A DNA stretch of 55,428 bases from Saprospiraceae bacterium. Lineage in GTDB: Bacteria > Bacteroidota > Bacteroidia > Chitinophagales > Saprospiraceae. Within the stretch, counting starts at the first letter, position 1. The number at the start of each line of letters is the position of its first letter. Positions 25,810-34,577 of the stretch are shown here, piece by piece. The notes beneath the pieces are model-generated. The model made no database searches. It had not been told where the DNA came from and saw only the letters and a program-made list of their open reading frames with translations. Where the stretch lies: contig JAGFIW010000200.1 of assembly GCA_024103195.1 (NCBI GenBank), positions 1-55,428 on the forward strand, in the 5' to 3' direction. The translations under genes and the position numbers were made by a program.

Positions 25810-26967
25810 ATGACAAACGCTGCCAACCGCTGGTTTCCCTATCTGTTTGCCGGCTTGGCCGGCGGTTCAATCGCCCTAGCCGGCGCCCGATTTTTTGCCG
25901 AAACCGGTACGCCGGAAACCCCGGTACATGGTCAATGGGTTAACGCTCTTCCCGCCCGTAACGCGGCCAGCCAGGACTTTGTTCTTGCCGCCACGGCCGC
26001 TATGCCGGCTGTCGTCCACATCCGCGCCGCCGAATCCGACCAGATGGCCCGTCAGCGCTACCAGCAGCAGCGCCAGCATCCATGGAGCCTTTTCGGCGAT
26101 GATTTCTTTTTCGGATTTCCACACAGCGGCCAAGGATTCCGCCGCAAGGAAGGGGCCGGCTCCGGAGTCATTTTCGATCCGGAAGGCTATATCGTCACCA
26201 ATAACCACGTCATCGAATTTGCCGATGTCATCGAGGTGACCCTGCACGACAACCGGAAGTTTCGCGCCCAGATCGTGGGCACCGACCCTAAAACGGATAT
26301 CGCCGTCCTCAAGATCGAGGCCAGCGCCCTGCCTACCCTGAAACCCGCCGATTCCGACCTGGCGCGCGTCGGCGAATGGGTTTTGGCCGTCGGCAACCCC
26401 TTCAACCTCTCCTCCACCGTCACCGCGGGCATCATCAGCGCCAAAGGGCGTAAAATCGACGTGATCAGCGTTGGTGACGCCATCGAGGCCTTCATCCAGA
26501 CCGACGCCGCCGTCAATCCCGGCAACAGCGGAGGCGCCCTCGTGGACATGCAGGGCCGCCTGCTCGGCATCAATACCGCCATCGCCACTCCGACCGGGTA
26601 TTATTCGGGTTACTCGTTTGCCATCCCCGTCAACATGATGAAGCGCATCGTCGAAGACATCATCACCTACGGATATTCCCAGCGGGCCAAAATGGGACTC
26701 AGCGTCGTCGAACTGGACGGCGAACTGGCCACGCAACTCGGCCTGCCCTTCTCCCAAGGCCTGGTCGTGGAATATGTCGAAGAAGGTGGCCCCGCCGAAC
26801 TGGCCGGACTGAAACCGTTTGACGTCATCGTCGAGATCAACGGCAACAAAGTCCGCAGCTTCCCCGAACTCCAGGAACAGGCCGGCCAGGTGCGACCGGG
26901 TGATGTGTTGCGCCTCCAGGTCTTTCGCGAAGGAAAATACCAGCGCGTTTCCGTCACCATGCGGTAA
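25810..26967 (+). CDS. HtrA/Deg-family serine protease with one PDZ domain
   Basis: A 385-residue envelope protease. An N-terminal membrane anchor or signal (YLFAGLAGGSIALAGA) is followed by the trypsin-like domain with catalytic triad H133 (TNNHVIEF), D163 (TDIAVLKI) and S240 (NPGNSGGALVD). One C-terminal PDZ domain follows (GLVVEYVEEGGPAELAGLKPFDVI). A single PDZ is like DegS. Residues ~85-110 hold a QQQRQHPW linker rich in Gln/Phe. The ATG at 25810 is chosen over 25768 because it directly precedes the hydrophobic signal. It should cleave misfolded envelope proteins or act in regulated proteolysis. Followed by a strong terminator. Confidence 0.93.
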   Translation: MTNAANRWFPYLFAGLAGGSIALAGARFFAETGTPETPVHGQWVNALPARNAASQDFVLAATAAMPAVVHIRAAESDQMARQRYQQQRQHPWSLFGDDFFFGFPHSGQGFRRKEGAGSGVIFDPEGYIVTNNHVIEFADVIEVTLHDNRKFRAQIVGTDPKTDIAVLKIEASALPTLKPADSDLARVGEWVLAVGNPFNLSSTVTAGIISAKGRKIDVISVGDAIEAFIQTDAAVNPGNSGGALVDMQGRLLGINTAIATPTGYYSGYSFAIPVNMMKRIVEDIITYGYSQRAKMGLSVVELDGELATQLGLPFSQGLVVEYVEEGGPAELAGLKPFDVIVEINGNKVRSFPELQEQAGQVRPGDVLRLQVFREGKYQRVSVTMR

Positions 26968-27009
26968 ACCGCTGCGTTGGGTTGTTTACTGTCGGTTTTT
27001 CGTTTGAGG

Positions 27010-27039
27010 TCCCCGTCCCTGGTGGCGGGGATTTTTTTT
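27010..27039 (+). terminator. Rho-independent terminator after the HtrA gene
   Basis: TCCCCG (27010-27015) pairs with CGGGGA (27026-27031), followed directly by eight Ts (27032-27039). It lies 43 bases past the HtrA stop. This is the clearest intrinsic terminator in the window. Confidence 0.85.
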
Positions 27040-27086
27040 GCGGGCCGGAATGACGGATATGCGCTACCTTAACCATCTCCTTTCCT

Positions 27087-28373
27087 ATGGAAATTTTCAT
27101 TATCCTGGGTCTGATCCTGCTGAATGGCCTGTTCTCCATGACCGAACTGGCCCTCGTTTCCTCCCGCCGCTACCGCCTGGAACAGGCCGCCAAAAAAGGC
27201 AGCAGCGGCGCGCGCACCGCGATACGCCTCTCGGACGACCCGACCCGCTTTCTCTCGACCGTCCAGATCGGCATCACCCTCATCGGCATCCTCCTCGGCG
27301 TGTACAGCGGCGAGAAGCTGACGACGGACCTCGTCCAGTGGCTGTCGGGCTGGCCCCTGCTGCAGCCGTTCGCCCATCAACTGGCCGTAGGCATCATCGT
27401 CATCGCCATCACCTACCTGTCCATCGTTCTGGGAGAGCTCTTCCCCAAACGCCTGGGCATGACGTTCCCGGAACCGCTCGCCACGGCCACCGCTCCCCTG
27501 ATGAACGGCCTTTCCCTGATCACCCGGCCTTTCGTATGGCTGCTCACCATATCCAATAATGCCCTGCTCCGCGTGTTCGGCATCCATCGCATCCAGAAAA
27601 GCCGGGTAACGGAAGAAGAGATCAAATCCCTGGTGCGCGAGAGCGCCGCCGGCGGCGAGATCAGGGATGTCGAACAAAATATGGTGGAAAGGGTCTTCGA
27701 ACTGGGCGACCGCAAGATCAACTCCCTGCTCACCCATCGCAGCGACCTGGTTTTTTTTGACCTGGAAGACGACCGCCAAACGGTCTTCGCCAAAATCAAT
27801 GCAGAAAAACATTCCGCCTACCCGGTGTGCGAGGATCACCAGATCGACCGGATCGCGGGCGTGGTGCTCATCAAGGACCTGTTCGATCCCGACCTGTGGG
27901 TGTCCAAAACACTGAAAGACATCCTGCGTCAGCCCCTCTATGTCAACGAGACCGCCAGCGCGTACCGGGTGTTGGAGGAATTCAAGCTGACGCGCAACCA
28001 CTACGCCATCGTGGTCGACGAATACGGCACGACCCAGGGCATCGTCACCATGGACGATTTTCTCGACGCCCTCGTGGGCTCTGCCACGGAAATCTACCAG
28101 GAGGAATACCAGATCCTGGCCCGCGATGAAAACAGTTGGCTGGTGGACGGGCAGTACCCGGTATTGGAATTCCTGAAGTATTTTGACATGGATTTCGTGC
28201 TGGATCCCGGCATGTCGTTCACGACCGTCGCCGGATGGGTCATCCACCTGCGCAACGGCCTGCCCAAAGTCGGAGAATTCGTCACTGTCGGCGAATACCG
28301 GATCGAGGTGGTGGACAAAGACGGGCCCCGCATCGACAAGATCCTGGTGACCCGAAAGGTCAAAGACCCCTGA
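27087..28373 (+). CDS. CNNM/CorC (HlyC-CorC, hemolysin-like) family membrane protein
   Basis: A 428-residue membrane protein. Residues about 1-190 are the DUF21/CNNM transmembrane domain (signature LNGLFSMTELALVSSRRYRL and ELFPKRLGMTFPE). Two CBS domains follow, with EDHQIDRIAGVVLIKDL and NHYAIVVDEYGTTQGIVT. The C-terminal CorC/HlyC domain contains GWVIHLRNGLPKVGE. Such proteins are linked to Mg2+/Co2+ transport; the haemolysin name is historical. It stands alone after the HtrA terminator. Confidence 0.92.
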   Translation: MEIFIILGLILLNGLFSMTELALVSSRRYRLEQAAKKGSSGARTAIRLSDDPTRFLSTVQIGITLIGILLGVYSGEKLTTDLVQWLSGWPLLQPFAHQLAVGIIVIAITYLSIVLGELFPKRLGMTFPEPLATATAPLMNGLSLITRPFVWLLTISNNALLRVFGIHRIQKSRVTEEEIKSLVRESAAGGEIRDVEQNMVERVFELGDRKINSLLTHRSDLVFFDLEDDRQTVFAKINAEKHSAYPVCEDHQIDRIAGVVLIKDLFDPDLWVSKTLKDILRQPLYVNETASAYRVLEEFKLTRNHYAIVVDEYGTTQGIVTMDDFLDALVGSATEIYQEEYQILARDENSWLVDGQYPVLEFLKYFDMDFVLDPGMSFTTVAGWVIHLRNGLPKVGEFVTVGEYRIEVVDKDGPRIDKILVTRKVKDP

Positions 28374-28436
28374 CGGGGCTTTTCCGATCGTGACAGGCCA
28401 GACCTTGGTGCCCCGGGAAGTGAAAAAGTTTGTACC

Positions 28437-28721
28437 GTGCTGGAACTGGACCTCTTTCGCCGCCGTCTCTATGCGCCGAACGATGACATCGGAAGGCCTC
28501 TCCACTGTCCCTACGGGGTCGGTCTGGATGCCTTGGACGCCGATGAAAGCCGACCCGGAGTCATGGCATGCCACCGGTGCCTGCATCCGGTAAGGGATAC
28601 CCGTGCCATGGAGGCGGCAGCGCTCGTTCGTGTCATCCGGGAAGAGCCGGACACCTGTCTGGCGGTGGATACCGACCATCCCGCCATCACCATACGATTT
28701 TCAGGGTATGTGGCCGGATAG
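28437..28721 (+). CDS. Small Cys-containing hypothetical protein (upstream member of overlapping pair)
   Basis: A 94-residue protein with CPYG and CHRC motifs (LHCPYGVGLD, MACHRCLHPVRDT), which may bind a metal. The C-terminal half is helix-strand (AMEAAALVRVIREEPDTCLAVD). It overlaps the next gene by 14 bases in another frame. The opening LELDLFRRRLYAPNDDIGRP reads as genuine protein and nothing else fits. No named family. I think similar pairs occur in related Bacteroidota, but cannot confirm this. Confidence 0.6.
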   Translation: MLELDLFRRRLYAPNDDIGRPLHCPYGVGLDALDADESRPGVMACHRCLHPVRDTRAMEAAALVRVIREEPDTCLAVDTDHPAITIRFSGYVAG

Positions 28722-29184
28722 AAAGCAACGCGAAGACCTGGTGGTGATCCGGACCGCGCGGACGGAAGAAGCCATCGGGGCGGCCATTGAAGAAGGCTTT
28801 TGGCCGCTGGTCAAACCCGTGAAACCCACGGCGGGGATCCGGTCCAAATACTGCGTTTACCAGCACAAAACGACGGGCCGGGTCCAAGTGGTCGGCGATT
28901 TTCGGGTCGAACAGTGGATGGACAAGGCCACATGGCAATGTGTCATTCCCTGGACGACGTATTATCCCTACACTTTCCCTTCTCCTTTTGCCGCTTATCT
29001 GATCCCGCCCGGCCTGCCGGTCGGCGAATGGGTGTGGCTGGAAGACCTGATCGAAGACCTCCCCGACACCTCCTGGAATCAGGGAGACACGACGCGTCTC
29101 GCCGCCGCCGAGGCCATATGGAACGGGACGGATTTCGATATTCTGTACGATCCGGAATCGGAAAAACGGCACATCATCGGCTGA
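28708..29184 (+). CDS. Hypothetical protein (downstream member of overlapping pair)
   Basis: A 158-residue soluble protein starting MWPDRKQREDLVVIRTART. It has an N-terminal alpha/beta start, then FWPLVKPVKPTAGIRSKYCVY, a region with the hydrophobic TYYPYTFPSPFAAYLIPPGL, and an acidic end. The frame is open further upstream, but the upstream residues belong to the overlapping partner, so the ATG at 28708 is preferred. No family recognised. Its pairing with the 94-residue gene suggests the two products work together. Confidence 0.6.
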   Translation: MWPDRKQREDLVVIRTARTEEAIGAAIEEGFWPLVKPVKPTAGIRSKYCVYQHKTTGRVQVVGDFRVEQWMDKATWQCVIPWTTYYPYTFPSPFAAYLIPPGLPVGEWVWLEDLIEDLPDTSWNQGDTTRLAAAEAIWNGTDFDILYDPESEKRHIIG

Positions 29185-29208
29185 CAGTCCGCAGTTGGCC
29201 CCTACCGA

Positions 29209-30597
29209 TTACCTGACCAACAAAAGGGTCTGCATGCCTTGACGGGACCGGAGTTCCAGCGTGTACACACCCGGGACCCAGGTGCCCGCCTCGGGGATGG
29301 CTACCTGTTGCAACCCTTGTTCCGCCCAGGCCAAACGCCGTTCGGCCACCGGTCGTCCGGTCATATCGCGCAGGGTAATGGCGACCGGGCCGGCTTCCTG
29401 GAGGTCAAAGCGAATCCGGGTGTCCTCATTGACCGGATGTGGCCATACCCGGAGGCCGGACATACCGTCAAACCGGGTATTTGCGGATTGCGCCGGGGGC
29501 AGGAACTGCCCTTCCTTGGTTGTTTCTCCGTCTTGTTCCTGCGGGAATGAAGGCCCTTCATAAGGAGCGGGGACAAACTTCAGGGCGATGTGATAAAATC
29601 TGTCCTTGTCGTCATAGGCCTCCGCCCGCATGAAAAGGGGGTCGATGGCGAAGGCATCGTGAACCATCCCGTCTTTCAGGGCCCGGAAACGAACGCGCAA
29701 CATGTCCTGTCCGTCCGCCAGGCTGAGCCCTCCCGGCAACAGCGCATTTGGCCAAATCCAGGAAAGGGTCAACCTTCCGCCGTTGATGCCTCGGTCGCCG
29801 ACAAAATGCCCGTGCGGCGGAAGGGGTTGCCCGGGATCCGGATCAAGGAAACGAACCTGCTCCCCGGGGGATACAAGTGCCATTTGCAAACCCGTCAAAG
29901 GAGGCAGGGCTGAGGCCCGAAGGCCGACCTCGAACACTTCGCCCTTGCCGACGGGAAAATCGCTGACCTCGAAGAACAAGGTATCCTGGATGACCATTTG
30001 GTCGTAATCGAAGGCAGAGGGCCGCGTGCGTCCCCTTTTGACGGCATAAAACGGCAGCTCCTGTCCGGGACCGGAAAAGACGAAAATGCCGTTTTGCAAG
30101 AGAGATTTGCCGTTTTCCACCACTTCGGCATCGGCAAAGGACCATGTGCGCAGGCCTTCGGGCAAGGCAAGCGGCGGATGCAGGACCTGATGACGCATGC
30201 CTAACGCATCGGCCATGCTGGCATTTCCGGAGGCGTTGAAATCGCCGGCCAGCTGCCGGTCACGTTCCTCTCCGGCGCCATGACCGGCTATCCGGCGCAC
30301 CAGACGCAGGATGTCATAGGTAGTGATGTCATTGGCATCATGGCCACTCCGGAATACGCGCATCCTGTAGGTTTGGCCGGGCGTCAGGCCGCATGCCGAC
30401 GGTTGTCCGCCCTCACTCACCAGCAGAAGCACGTTGTCCTGGAGGTCCAGAATCTCGTAGCCCACCGGTGCCTGTATGGATTCATTGACGATGACGGGCA
30501 CCGGACAATCATTGGATTGCGCCCGGGTCGTCCACGCGAAGGCACACACCAATACCAACGTCAGAAATCGCGAAAATCCGGTAGTAAAATACTGCAT
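29209..30597 (-). CDS. Secreted dockerin-like protein with T9SS sorting domain
   Basis: A 462-residue exported protein. Signal peptide (ending TTRAQ) is followed by a dockerin-like pair of calcium-loop segments: ITTYDILRLVRRIAG and AGDFNASGNASMADALGMR. The middle is beta-rich (cohesin-like pattern DTLFFEVSDFPVGKGEVFEVGLRA and LSWIWPNALLPGGLSLADGQ). The last ~75 residues are a T9SS type A sorting domain (LRVWPHPVNEDTRIRFDL...TLRDMTGRPV...VPGVYTLELRS). It may bind a partner through the dockerin-like part. It ends 24 bases from the convergent hypothetical gene. Confidence 0.85.
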   Translation of the reverse strand: MQYFTTGFSRFLTLVLVCAFAWTTRAQSNDCPVPVIVNESIQAPVGYEILDLQDNVLLLVSEGGQPSACGLTPGQTYRMRVFRSGHDANDITTYDILRLVRRIAGHGAGEERDRQLAGDFNASGNASMADALGMRHQVLHPPLALPEGLRTWSFADAEVVENGKSLLQNGIFVFSGPGQELPFYAVKRGRTRPSAFDYDQMVIQDTLFFEVSDFPVGKGEVFEVGLRASALPPLTGLQMALVSPGEQVRFLDPDPGQPLPPHGHFVGDRGINGGRLTLSWIWPNALLPGGLSLADGQDMLRVRFRALKDGMVHDAFAIDPLFMRAEAYDDKDRFYHIALKFVPAPYEGPSFPQEQDGETTKEGQFLPPAQSANTRFDGMSGLRVWPHPVNEDTRIRFDLQEAGPVAITLRDMTGRPVAERRLAWAEQGLQQVAIPEAGTWVPGVYTLELRSRQGMQTLLLVR

Positions 30598-30916
30598 GGG
30601 GGTTGCTTGAGGGGTGAGAAACTAAAAAAAGAACAGGTAAATATAAGGTCCCAATAAGAACAATGTCAACGCCTGACGACCAAAAGATTCCATTTTCCCG
30701 GTGCGTGACACGACTAATGCAACTTCCGGTCAACCGGGTTTACACCGACTCGTGTGGTCTCGAATGTCCTCTTCCCACGGCAATTCATGATGATGCTGCG
30801 TAGGGTAACCTTGTTGGCCACCAAAAAATAAAACACCCGAATGCGGGCATTCCGTGACATTTTCACGGGGAATTGATCGCCATTCCTTATTTTCGGTTCA
30901 CCTAATCACCTCGGCC
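30598..30916 (+). promoter_or_regulatory. 319-bp intergenic region upstream of the caspase locus
   Basis: No gene is seen here. It lies between a divergent T9SS gene and caspase 1. It holds the perfect palindrome GAATGCGGGCATTC (30839-30852) and, about 35 bases further, TATTTTCG (30888-30895), 5 of 6 fixed positions of the -7 consensus, predicting a start near 30901 and a 16-base leader. Read on the minus strand, CCCGCATTCGGG followed by TGTTTTATTTTTT resembles an intrinsic terminator with a short stem. Whether the palindrome is an operator or that terminator is unclear. Confidence 0.4.
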
Positions 30917-33160
30917 ATGGCCCGGCGCCCTGCCTTCCAGATCCTGTATCTGCTCCTCACAGGGCTTTTGGCCGTTTTTTACCGGGCGGAGGCGCAGGTA
31001 CAGCCCATCCGTCCTCAAGGCGTCACCCGGGCCGTCGTCGTCGGCATCTCCGAGTATCAGGACCCCCGGGTGGGCCACCTCCGGTATGCCCATCGCGATG
31101 CGGCCTTGTTCGTCCGGATGCTCGAGGCCGGCGCCCTTGGACAGGTGGCCCCGGAAAACATCCAACTGCTGACCAATAGCGACGCCACCGAAGCGCGCTT
31201 TCGCACCATGCTGGACTGGCTCCGGCTACAATCCCGGGCGGGCGATCAGGTCATCCTTTACTTCAGCGGCCACGGCGATGTGGGCAGGACCGTTTCCCGG
31301 CCCGAGTATCTCTTGCTCCACGACGCCACCGACCAATCCTACTCCCTGGGCGGCGCCATCAAGCTGCGGGATCTCCAGGAAGAGATCACCACCCTGTCCA
31401 GCGAGATCGGAGCACGGGTCATCGTCATCCTGGATGCCTGCCGCGCCGGCAAACTCGGTGATGCGCGGATTGACGACGAGGGCGCCCTTGGCCGGGAAGG
31501 CCTGCAGCGCCAGGCGACCAACGAGATCAAACTCCTGTCCTGCAAACCCGACCAGTTCAGCCAGGAAGGCCCTCAATGGAACGGGGGACAAGGCGTTTTC
31601 ACGCACTACCTCATCAAGGGATTGACCGGCATGGCCGACCACAACCGGGATGATGTGGTGACGGCTTCCGAATTGAGGCGCTATCTGCACGATGCCATCA
31701 ATGAAGACCTGGCCCCCCTCCGGCAGCACCCCGTCATCACGGCCAAGGAAGAAGATCAGGCCATCGCCTTTATCGATCCCGCCGCCCCATCCCTGGCGGG
31801 CATGACTGAAAAGCCTCCGGTCAATCTTCTTCTCTCCACGCATGCCAAAAGCCGGAAAGAGGAAGCCCTGATCGCCCGGGTGGATTCCTCCCACCTGGAC
31901 AATTACCGGCTGTTTTTCAAGGCCCTCCGTGAAAAAGCTTTTTCCGAACCCGCCAACGATTGCGCCGACCATTATTTCCGGTTGCTGCTGGAGGAAAGTG
32001 CCCTGTCCGATATCCACCCTTTCCTCCGCCGGGAATACGCGATCGCCCTTCAGGAAGACGCGCAGCAGATGATGCGCCAATTGATCCTCATGGAAGGAGA
32101 AGAGCTCAACAAACCCGGCGAAAAGCGCATTCGCGAATACACCCTTTACATTCCCCGCCTGGACAAGGCGATGGAGGTGCTGGGCGCCCGCCATGCACTG
32201 ACCCGCGAATTGGAAACCCGGAAGCTTCTGTTTCGGGGCATCCTCGGCTATCTCGAATCCCGCGGGCAGAAAGGACCGGAACACTACGGCGCCATCGCGC
32301 CCATCCTGCAGGAAGTCCTGGCACGCGATCCCGAAAACCGCCTGGCTCTGTTTTATCTGATGGAAGCCGCCTGCTCAAGGACACAACCGGTCATGGTGGA
32401 CACCGCCCGGTATTATTTTCAGACCGTGACCGGGCTCTACCCGGATTGGTTAATGCCCTTCACGTTTTTCGGAGAATGCCTGAGCAAGGAAGCGGACCAC
32501 CGGGAGGAAGCATGGCAGGTGCTGCATGCAGGCCATCAGTGCGATTCGGCCAATGCCTTTCACGCCAAGGCCATGGCCAATTACCATTACCGGATCCGCG
32601 ATTTTCACGCCGCCATCGAGGGCTACCAAAACGCCCTGCACCTGGATCCGGAGGATCACATTCTGCTCTCCAATTTGGGCTATGCCTGGCTCGCCCTCCG
32701 GCAGCCGGCCGAAGCTGAGAAGGCCCTGCGGCAATCCCTGGTTATGGAAGACCGGCAGGTGCCGGCACACCTTGGCCTTTGCAAGCTCTATGTCGAATCG
32801 GGACGACTGACCGAAGGAGAACCCCATTGCCGGAAGGTCATGGAACTCCACCCCAGACGCCAGGAACCCTACCGCATCCTGGTGGATCATTATCTGGACA
32901 ACGGGCACTGGGCCCAGGCCCAACCCCTGGTCGAGGAAATGGAAAAGCAAGTAATCCCTGGCGGGTATTGGCCGGCCTACTATCGATTTTTCATGGCGGC
33001 CCTGCAGGAACAGTGGGAGCCTGCGCTCGCCCTTTTGCAACAGGCCGTGGCCGCCGGACTGAACGACCGCAAAATGCTGAAAGACAAACAGCAGTTGTCG
33101 GTTTGCCTGGCCCGTCCCGAGTTCCGGCAATTCCTCGATTTGCATTTTCAAACTGAATAA
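30917..33160 (+). CDS. Secreted caspase-fold/TPR protein 1
   Basis: A 747-residue exported protein. Signal peptide (ending FYRAEAQ), then a C14-type caspase domain at about 35-290: first strand RAVVVGISEYQD, catalytic H119 in LYFSGHGD, catalytic C175 in VILDACRAG, and the EGPQW...FTHYLIKGL segment. A conserved linker of about 125 residues follows (QYR/F-type start YRLFFKAL, then DCADHYF at 348-354, LQEDAQ). The C-terminal ~280 residues hold TPR-like helices (FHAAIEGYQNALHLDPEDHILLSNLGYAWL). The ATG at 30917 precedes the signal peptide; an in-frame upstream ATG at 30854 is less likely. First gene of the caspase operon. Confidence 0.88.
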   Translation: MARRPAFQILYLLLTGLLAVFYRAEAQVQPIRPQGVTRAVVVGISEYQDPRVGHLRYAHRDAALFVRMLEAGALGQVAPENIQLLTNSDATEARFRTMLDWLRLQSRAGDQVILYFSGHGDVGRTVSRPEYLLLHDATDQSYSLGGAIKLRDLQEEITTLSSEIGARVIVILDACRAGKLGDARIDDEGALGREGLQRQATNEIKLLSCKPDQFSQEGPQWNGGQGVFTHYLIKGLTGMADHNRDDVVTASELRRYLHDAINEDLAPLRQHPVITAKEEDQAIAFIDPAAPSLAGMTEKPPVNLLLSTHAKSRKEEALIARVDSSHLDNYRLFFKALREKAFSEPANDCADHYFRLLLEESALSDIHPFLRREYAIALQEDAQQMMRQLILMEGEELNKPGEKRIREYTLYIPRLDKAMEVLGARHALTRELETRKLLFRGILGYLESRGQKGPEHYGAIAPILQEVLARDPENRLALFYLMEAACSRTQPVMVDTARYYFQTVTGLYPDWLMPFTFFGECLSKEADHREEAWQVLHAGHQCDSANAFHAKAMANYHYRIRDFHAAIEGYQNALHLDPEDHILLSNLGYAWLALRQPAEAEKALRQSLVMEDRQVPAHLGLCKLYVESGRLTEGEPHCRKVMELHPRRQEPYRILVDHYLDNGHWAQAQPLVEEMEKQVIPGGYWPAYYRFFMAALQEQWEPALALLQQAVAAGLNDRKMLKDKQQLSVCLARPEFRQFLDLHFQTE

Positions 33161-33164
33161 TAAC

Positions 33165-33809
33165 ATGATGAATCGCTTACTGATTTTGCTCCCTGTTGTC
33201 GTTGCCGGATTGACATGCTTCTCCGGATGCCTGACGCCCTGGCCGGGCAACGGCGGGCAAAACACAGCCCTGGTGTACCAGAAACCCATCCGTCTGGTGG
33301 TGACCAATCCGGATGGTGAATCACTAACCGATGCCACGCTGTCGGCCGGTGACGAAGATGCCGTTTCCATTTCGACAGACCCTGTAGTGATCACGGAAGG
33401 AACCATGTACACCCTGGATGCCGGAAATTTATACAGGGAAATCCGCTTCCGGATTGATACCGGATTGACCAATCTCCACACCCTGCGCATCAGTCTGGAT
33501 CACGTAATATGGCCGAACAAATCCTGCTATGATGAAGGGAGAAAACTGAAAGGCAATCTGTACAGTGAAAACGGGGCCGTGGTGGAAGGAGGCATTATCC
33601 GTATAGAGGACCGGGTGGCCAATACGGATGAGGAAGGTCGCTACAACCGGTGCTTTCCCGTGCATTATGACCAGAGCCAGTCTGTTTTCATCGCCAAATC
33701 AGCAACCAGTTCCTACCGCATGGGGATGACCCTCGTCAAAAACGGGGACACGGACACCCTGCTCGATGTGTTTCTGGATGACAGTACGGACATGATTGAC
33801 CCTAAATAA
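33165..33809 (+). CDS. Lipoprotein A with carboxypeptidase-regulatory-like domain
   Basis: A 214-residue lipoprotein; lipobox FSGC at about residue 22 (MMNRLLILLPVVVAGLTCFSGC). After a linker it shows two beta-rich parts. The first (VVTNPDGESLTDATLSAGDED) resembles a beta-sandwich. The second (GNLYSENGAVVEGGIIRIED...TDEEGRYNRCFPV) matches carboxypeptidase-regulatory-like domains. It ends with LLDVFLDDSTDMIDPK, a tail motif also found in lipoprotein B. It follows caspase 1 by 4 bases. Role unknown; position suggests a partner or substrate of the caspases. Confidence 0.75.
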   Translation: MMNRLLILLPVVVAGLTCFSGCLTPWPGNGGQNTALVYQKPIRLVVTNPDGESLTDATLSAGDEDAVSISTDPVVITEGTMYTLDAGNLYREIRFRIDTGLTNLHTLRISLDHVIWPNKSCYDEGRKLKGNLYSENGAVVEGGIIRIEDRVANTDEEGRYNRCFPVHYDQSQSVFIAKSATSSYRMGMTLVKNGDTDTLLDVFLDDSTDMIDPK

Positions 33810-33831
33810 TGCCAACAATAATTTAAGAAAC

Positions 33832-34548
33832 ATGAAAAATCCGATTTTATTTACCCTTGCCTCCCTCCTGCTGCTTTGTCAATGCAAGGAAAAAGAAACA
33901 TCTGCACCAACAGTTCCGGCACCGGAGGAGGAGACCAAAGCGGTGTTCAAACAAGTTAGGATTGCAGCTCGCACTGGCAACAACACAACATATAACATCA
34001 CCCATTACAAATATTCGAGCAATGATACTGCTGAACGGACGGGTATTCAATCTAATCAGCCCGTCGACATTTCAATTTCCGATAACGATGTGCTGATATT
34101 TAGTGCAAATAATCATATTCCGGTGACGATCGATTTCTTATCTGGTTCAATATGGATTGATTCACTTAAATTATCCATGCGTAATACTTCGGGTTCAACC
34201 CAATGTAACAATTACAGAAATAAAACGCTTAGTGGGATTGCAAGAGCCCGCATTAATGATTCTTCAACTCAACCTGTTAACATCGGTTATCATCGTAATG
34301 GAGCACGTATTGCGAATGTCTCAAGTAATACAACCAATTTTGGTTACACAATTAATATTAATGATACTACCGATAACCAATGTATCAAAGACTTGCGATT
34401 CACGACAATCAGCAGCAATCGAAAGGCCCGAATATTCATTACATCTGTTTCCAGTGACAACATAGAACTCGACGTATTTCTGGATGACAGCACGTCCGGT
34501 GTCCCGGGTTCAGACCAAGCACCCAAAGACAATTCGAAACAACAGTAA
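33832..34548 (+). CDS. Lipoprotein B (AT-rich, asparagine-rich)
   Basis: A 238-residue lipoprotein with lipobox LCQC at about residues 15-18 (MKNPILFTLASLLLLCQCKE). The body is very rich in Asn, Ser, Thr and Ile. Its codons are clearly more AT-rich than the genes on both sides, roughly from 33950 to 34450. The tail LDVFLDDSTSGVPG returns to locus-like base use and repeats the DVFLDDST of lipoprotein A. The ATG at 33832 is preferred over 33796 because it gives a proper lipoprotein signal. No family recognised; the mixture of AT-rich body and shared tail suggests a replaced or chimeric body. Confidence 0.7.
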   Translation: MKNPILFTLASLLLLCQCKEKETSAPTVPAPEEETKAVFKQVRIAARTGNNTTYNITHYKYSSNDTAERTGIQSNQPVDISISDNDVLIFSANNHIPVTIDFLSGSIWIDSLKLSMRNTSGSTQCNNYRNKTLSGIARARINDSSTQPVNIGYHRNGARIANVSSNTTNFGYTININDTTDNQCIKDLRFTTISSNRKARIFITSVSSDNIELDVFLDDSTSGVPGSDQAPKDNSKQQ

Positions 34549-34577
34549 CGGTACTCGTTGGATGATCTGAATCCGCC

